A stretch of DNA of 24,239 bases, from contig NW_005202368.1 of assembly GCF_000372725.1 (NCBI RefSeq), forward strand, positions 377,691-401,929, written 5' to 3'. The DNA comes from Emiliania huxleyi CCMP1516 (taxonomy: Eukaryota > Haptophyta > Isochrysidales > Noelaerhabdaceae). Of this stretch, positions 23,977-24,239 are shown piece by piece. The number at the start of each line of letters is the position of its first letter. Within the stretch, counting starts at the first letter, position 1. The translations under genes were made by a program, and so were the position numbers. A model generated the notes under the pieces. It searched no databases and was not told the DNA's origin. It saw nothing but the letters and a program-made list of their open reading frames with translations.

Positions 23977-24064
23977 TCACTTTGGCGCGTAGGGCAAGTC
24001 GTGCGCGCCCGCGTCCTCGAGGAACTTTCCGAGCGTTGGGAGCGGCTCCCACTTCGGGTCGTAC
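23977..24064 (-). CDS. Single exon of an unidentified minus-strand gene (partial)
   Basis: On the minus strand a CCCCCACAG acceptor is followed by (G)YDPKWEPLPTLGKF, then LEDAGAHDLPYAPK and TGA at 23979-23977. The one-base start means a phase-2 intron upstream, occupied by the CCACACCTCC array. The TGA overlaps a strong donor consensus (CCAAA|GTGAGT), so this may be an internal exon and not the last one. I do not recognise the protein; the rest lies outside the window. Confidence 0.45.
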
Positions 24065-24069
24065 CTGTG

Positions 24070-24231
24070 GGGGGGTGTGGGGAGGTGTGGGGAGGTGTGG
24101 GGAGGTGTGGGGGAGGTGTGGGGAGGTGTGGGCGAGGTGTGGGGAGGTGTGGGGAGGTGTGGGGAGGTGTGGGGGAGGTGTGGGGAGGTGTGGGGAGGTG
24201 TGGGGAGGTGTGGGGAGGTGTGGGGAGGTGT
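24070..24231. repeat. 10-bp G-rich tandem array GGAGGTGTGG
   Basis: About sixteen units of GGAGGTGTGG with occasional one-base insertions fill the end of the window. On the minus strand it is a CCACACCTCC pyrimidine-rich array directly before a splice acceptor. The + strand has many closely spaced G-runs able to form quadruplexes. Confidence 0.93.
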
Positions 24232-24239
24232 GATGAAAA

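Noticed and set aside
24070..24231. Telomeric repeat at the window end
   Set aside because: The GGAGGTGTGG unit is not a known telomere repeat and is bordered by an exon and acceptor; the window also continues into non-repeat TGATGAAAA.

Overview
The window is nuclear DNA from a GC-rich, intron-containing eukaryote, most likely a unicellular marine alga of the haptophyte type (Emiliania/Chrysochromulina-like). The reasons are spliced genes with apparent GC-AG as well as GT-AG introns, very GC-rich coding sequence, mitochondrial carriers, a KDM3-class JmjC demethylase, RCC1 and FG-GAP propellers, an AP2-like domain protein and a decayed retroelement tail of a kind I associate with haptophyte genomes. 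This assignment is inference; no ribosomal or organellar marker is present. I see no rRNA, tRNA, CRISPR array or bacterial operon structure.

Layout: 195-1145 is a near-identical, 5'-truncated copy of the 3' end of a JmjC histone demethylase gene. 1146 to about 3000 is intergenic DNA with small repeats. About 3000-6579 (+) is the full JmjC/KDM3-like gene; its 5' exons are unresolved and nearly every intron holds a simple repeat or minisatellite. 6995-8365 (-) encodes a single-exon TIR-domain protein with a cysteine-rich zinc module and a probable N-myristoylation signal. 9350-11166 (+) encodes an EF-hand mitochondrial carrier (SCaMC/ATP-Mg-Pi type), convergent with a second mitochondrial carrier at 11327-12349 (-). 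Both carrier genes have the same ~230 bp sequence just upstream, oriented the same way relative to each gene, so the two copies form an inverted pair 3.3 kb apart. About 13056-14839 (+) is a broken retroelement-like coding remnant. 15747-17324 (-) encodes an LCAT/PDAT-family acyltransferase, divergent from an F-box/RCC1 protein gene (about 17965-19409, +); a 58-bp tandem array lies between them. 19739-22122 (+) encodes an FG-GAP beta-propeller protein with a ~50-residue polyproline segment. 22657-23782 is a compact module bounded by imperfect inverted repeats, with clustered GAAGATACAC motifs on both sides of a two-exon AP2-like gene. The right end holds one exon of a minus-strand gene and a G-rich 10-bp array.

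The genes do not form one pathway. The most interesting features are architectural: the AP2-like gene cassette with terminal and subterminal repeats (a candidate undescribed mobile element or self-regulating cassette), the shared upstream module of two unrelated-sequence carriers, introns flanked by short direct repeats resembling introner insertion scars, and minisatellites that straddle splice acceptors. Exon boundaries are read by eye from reading frame, family similarity and splice consensus; transcript data would settle them.
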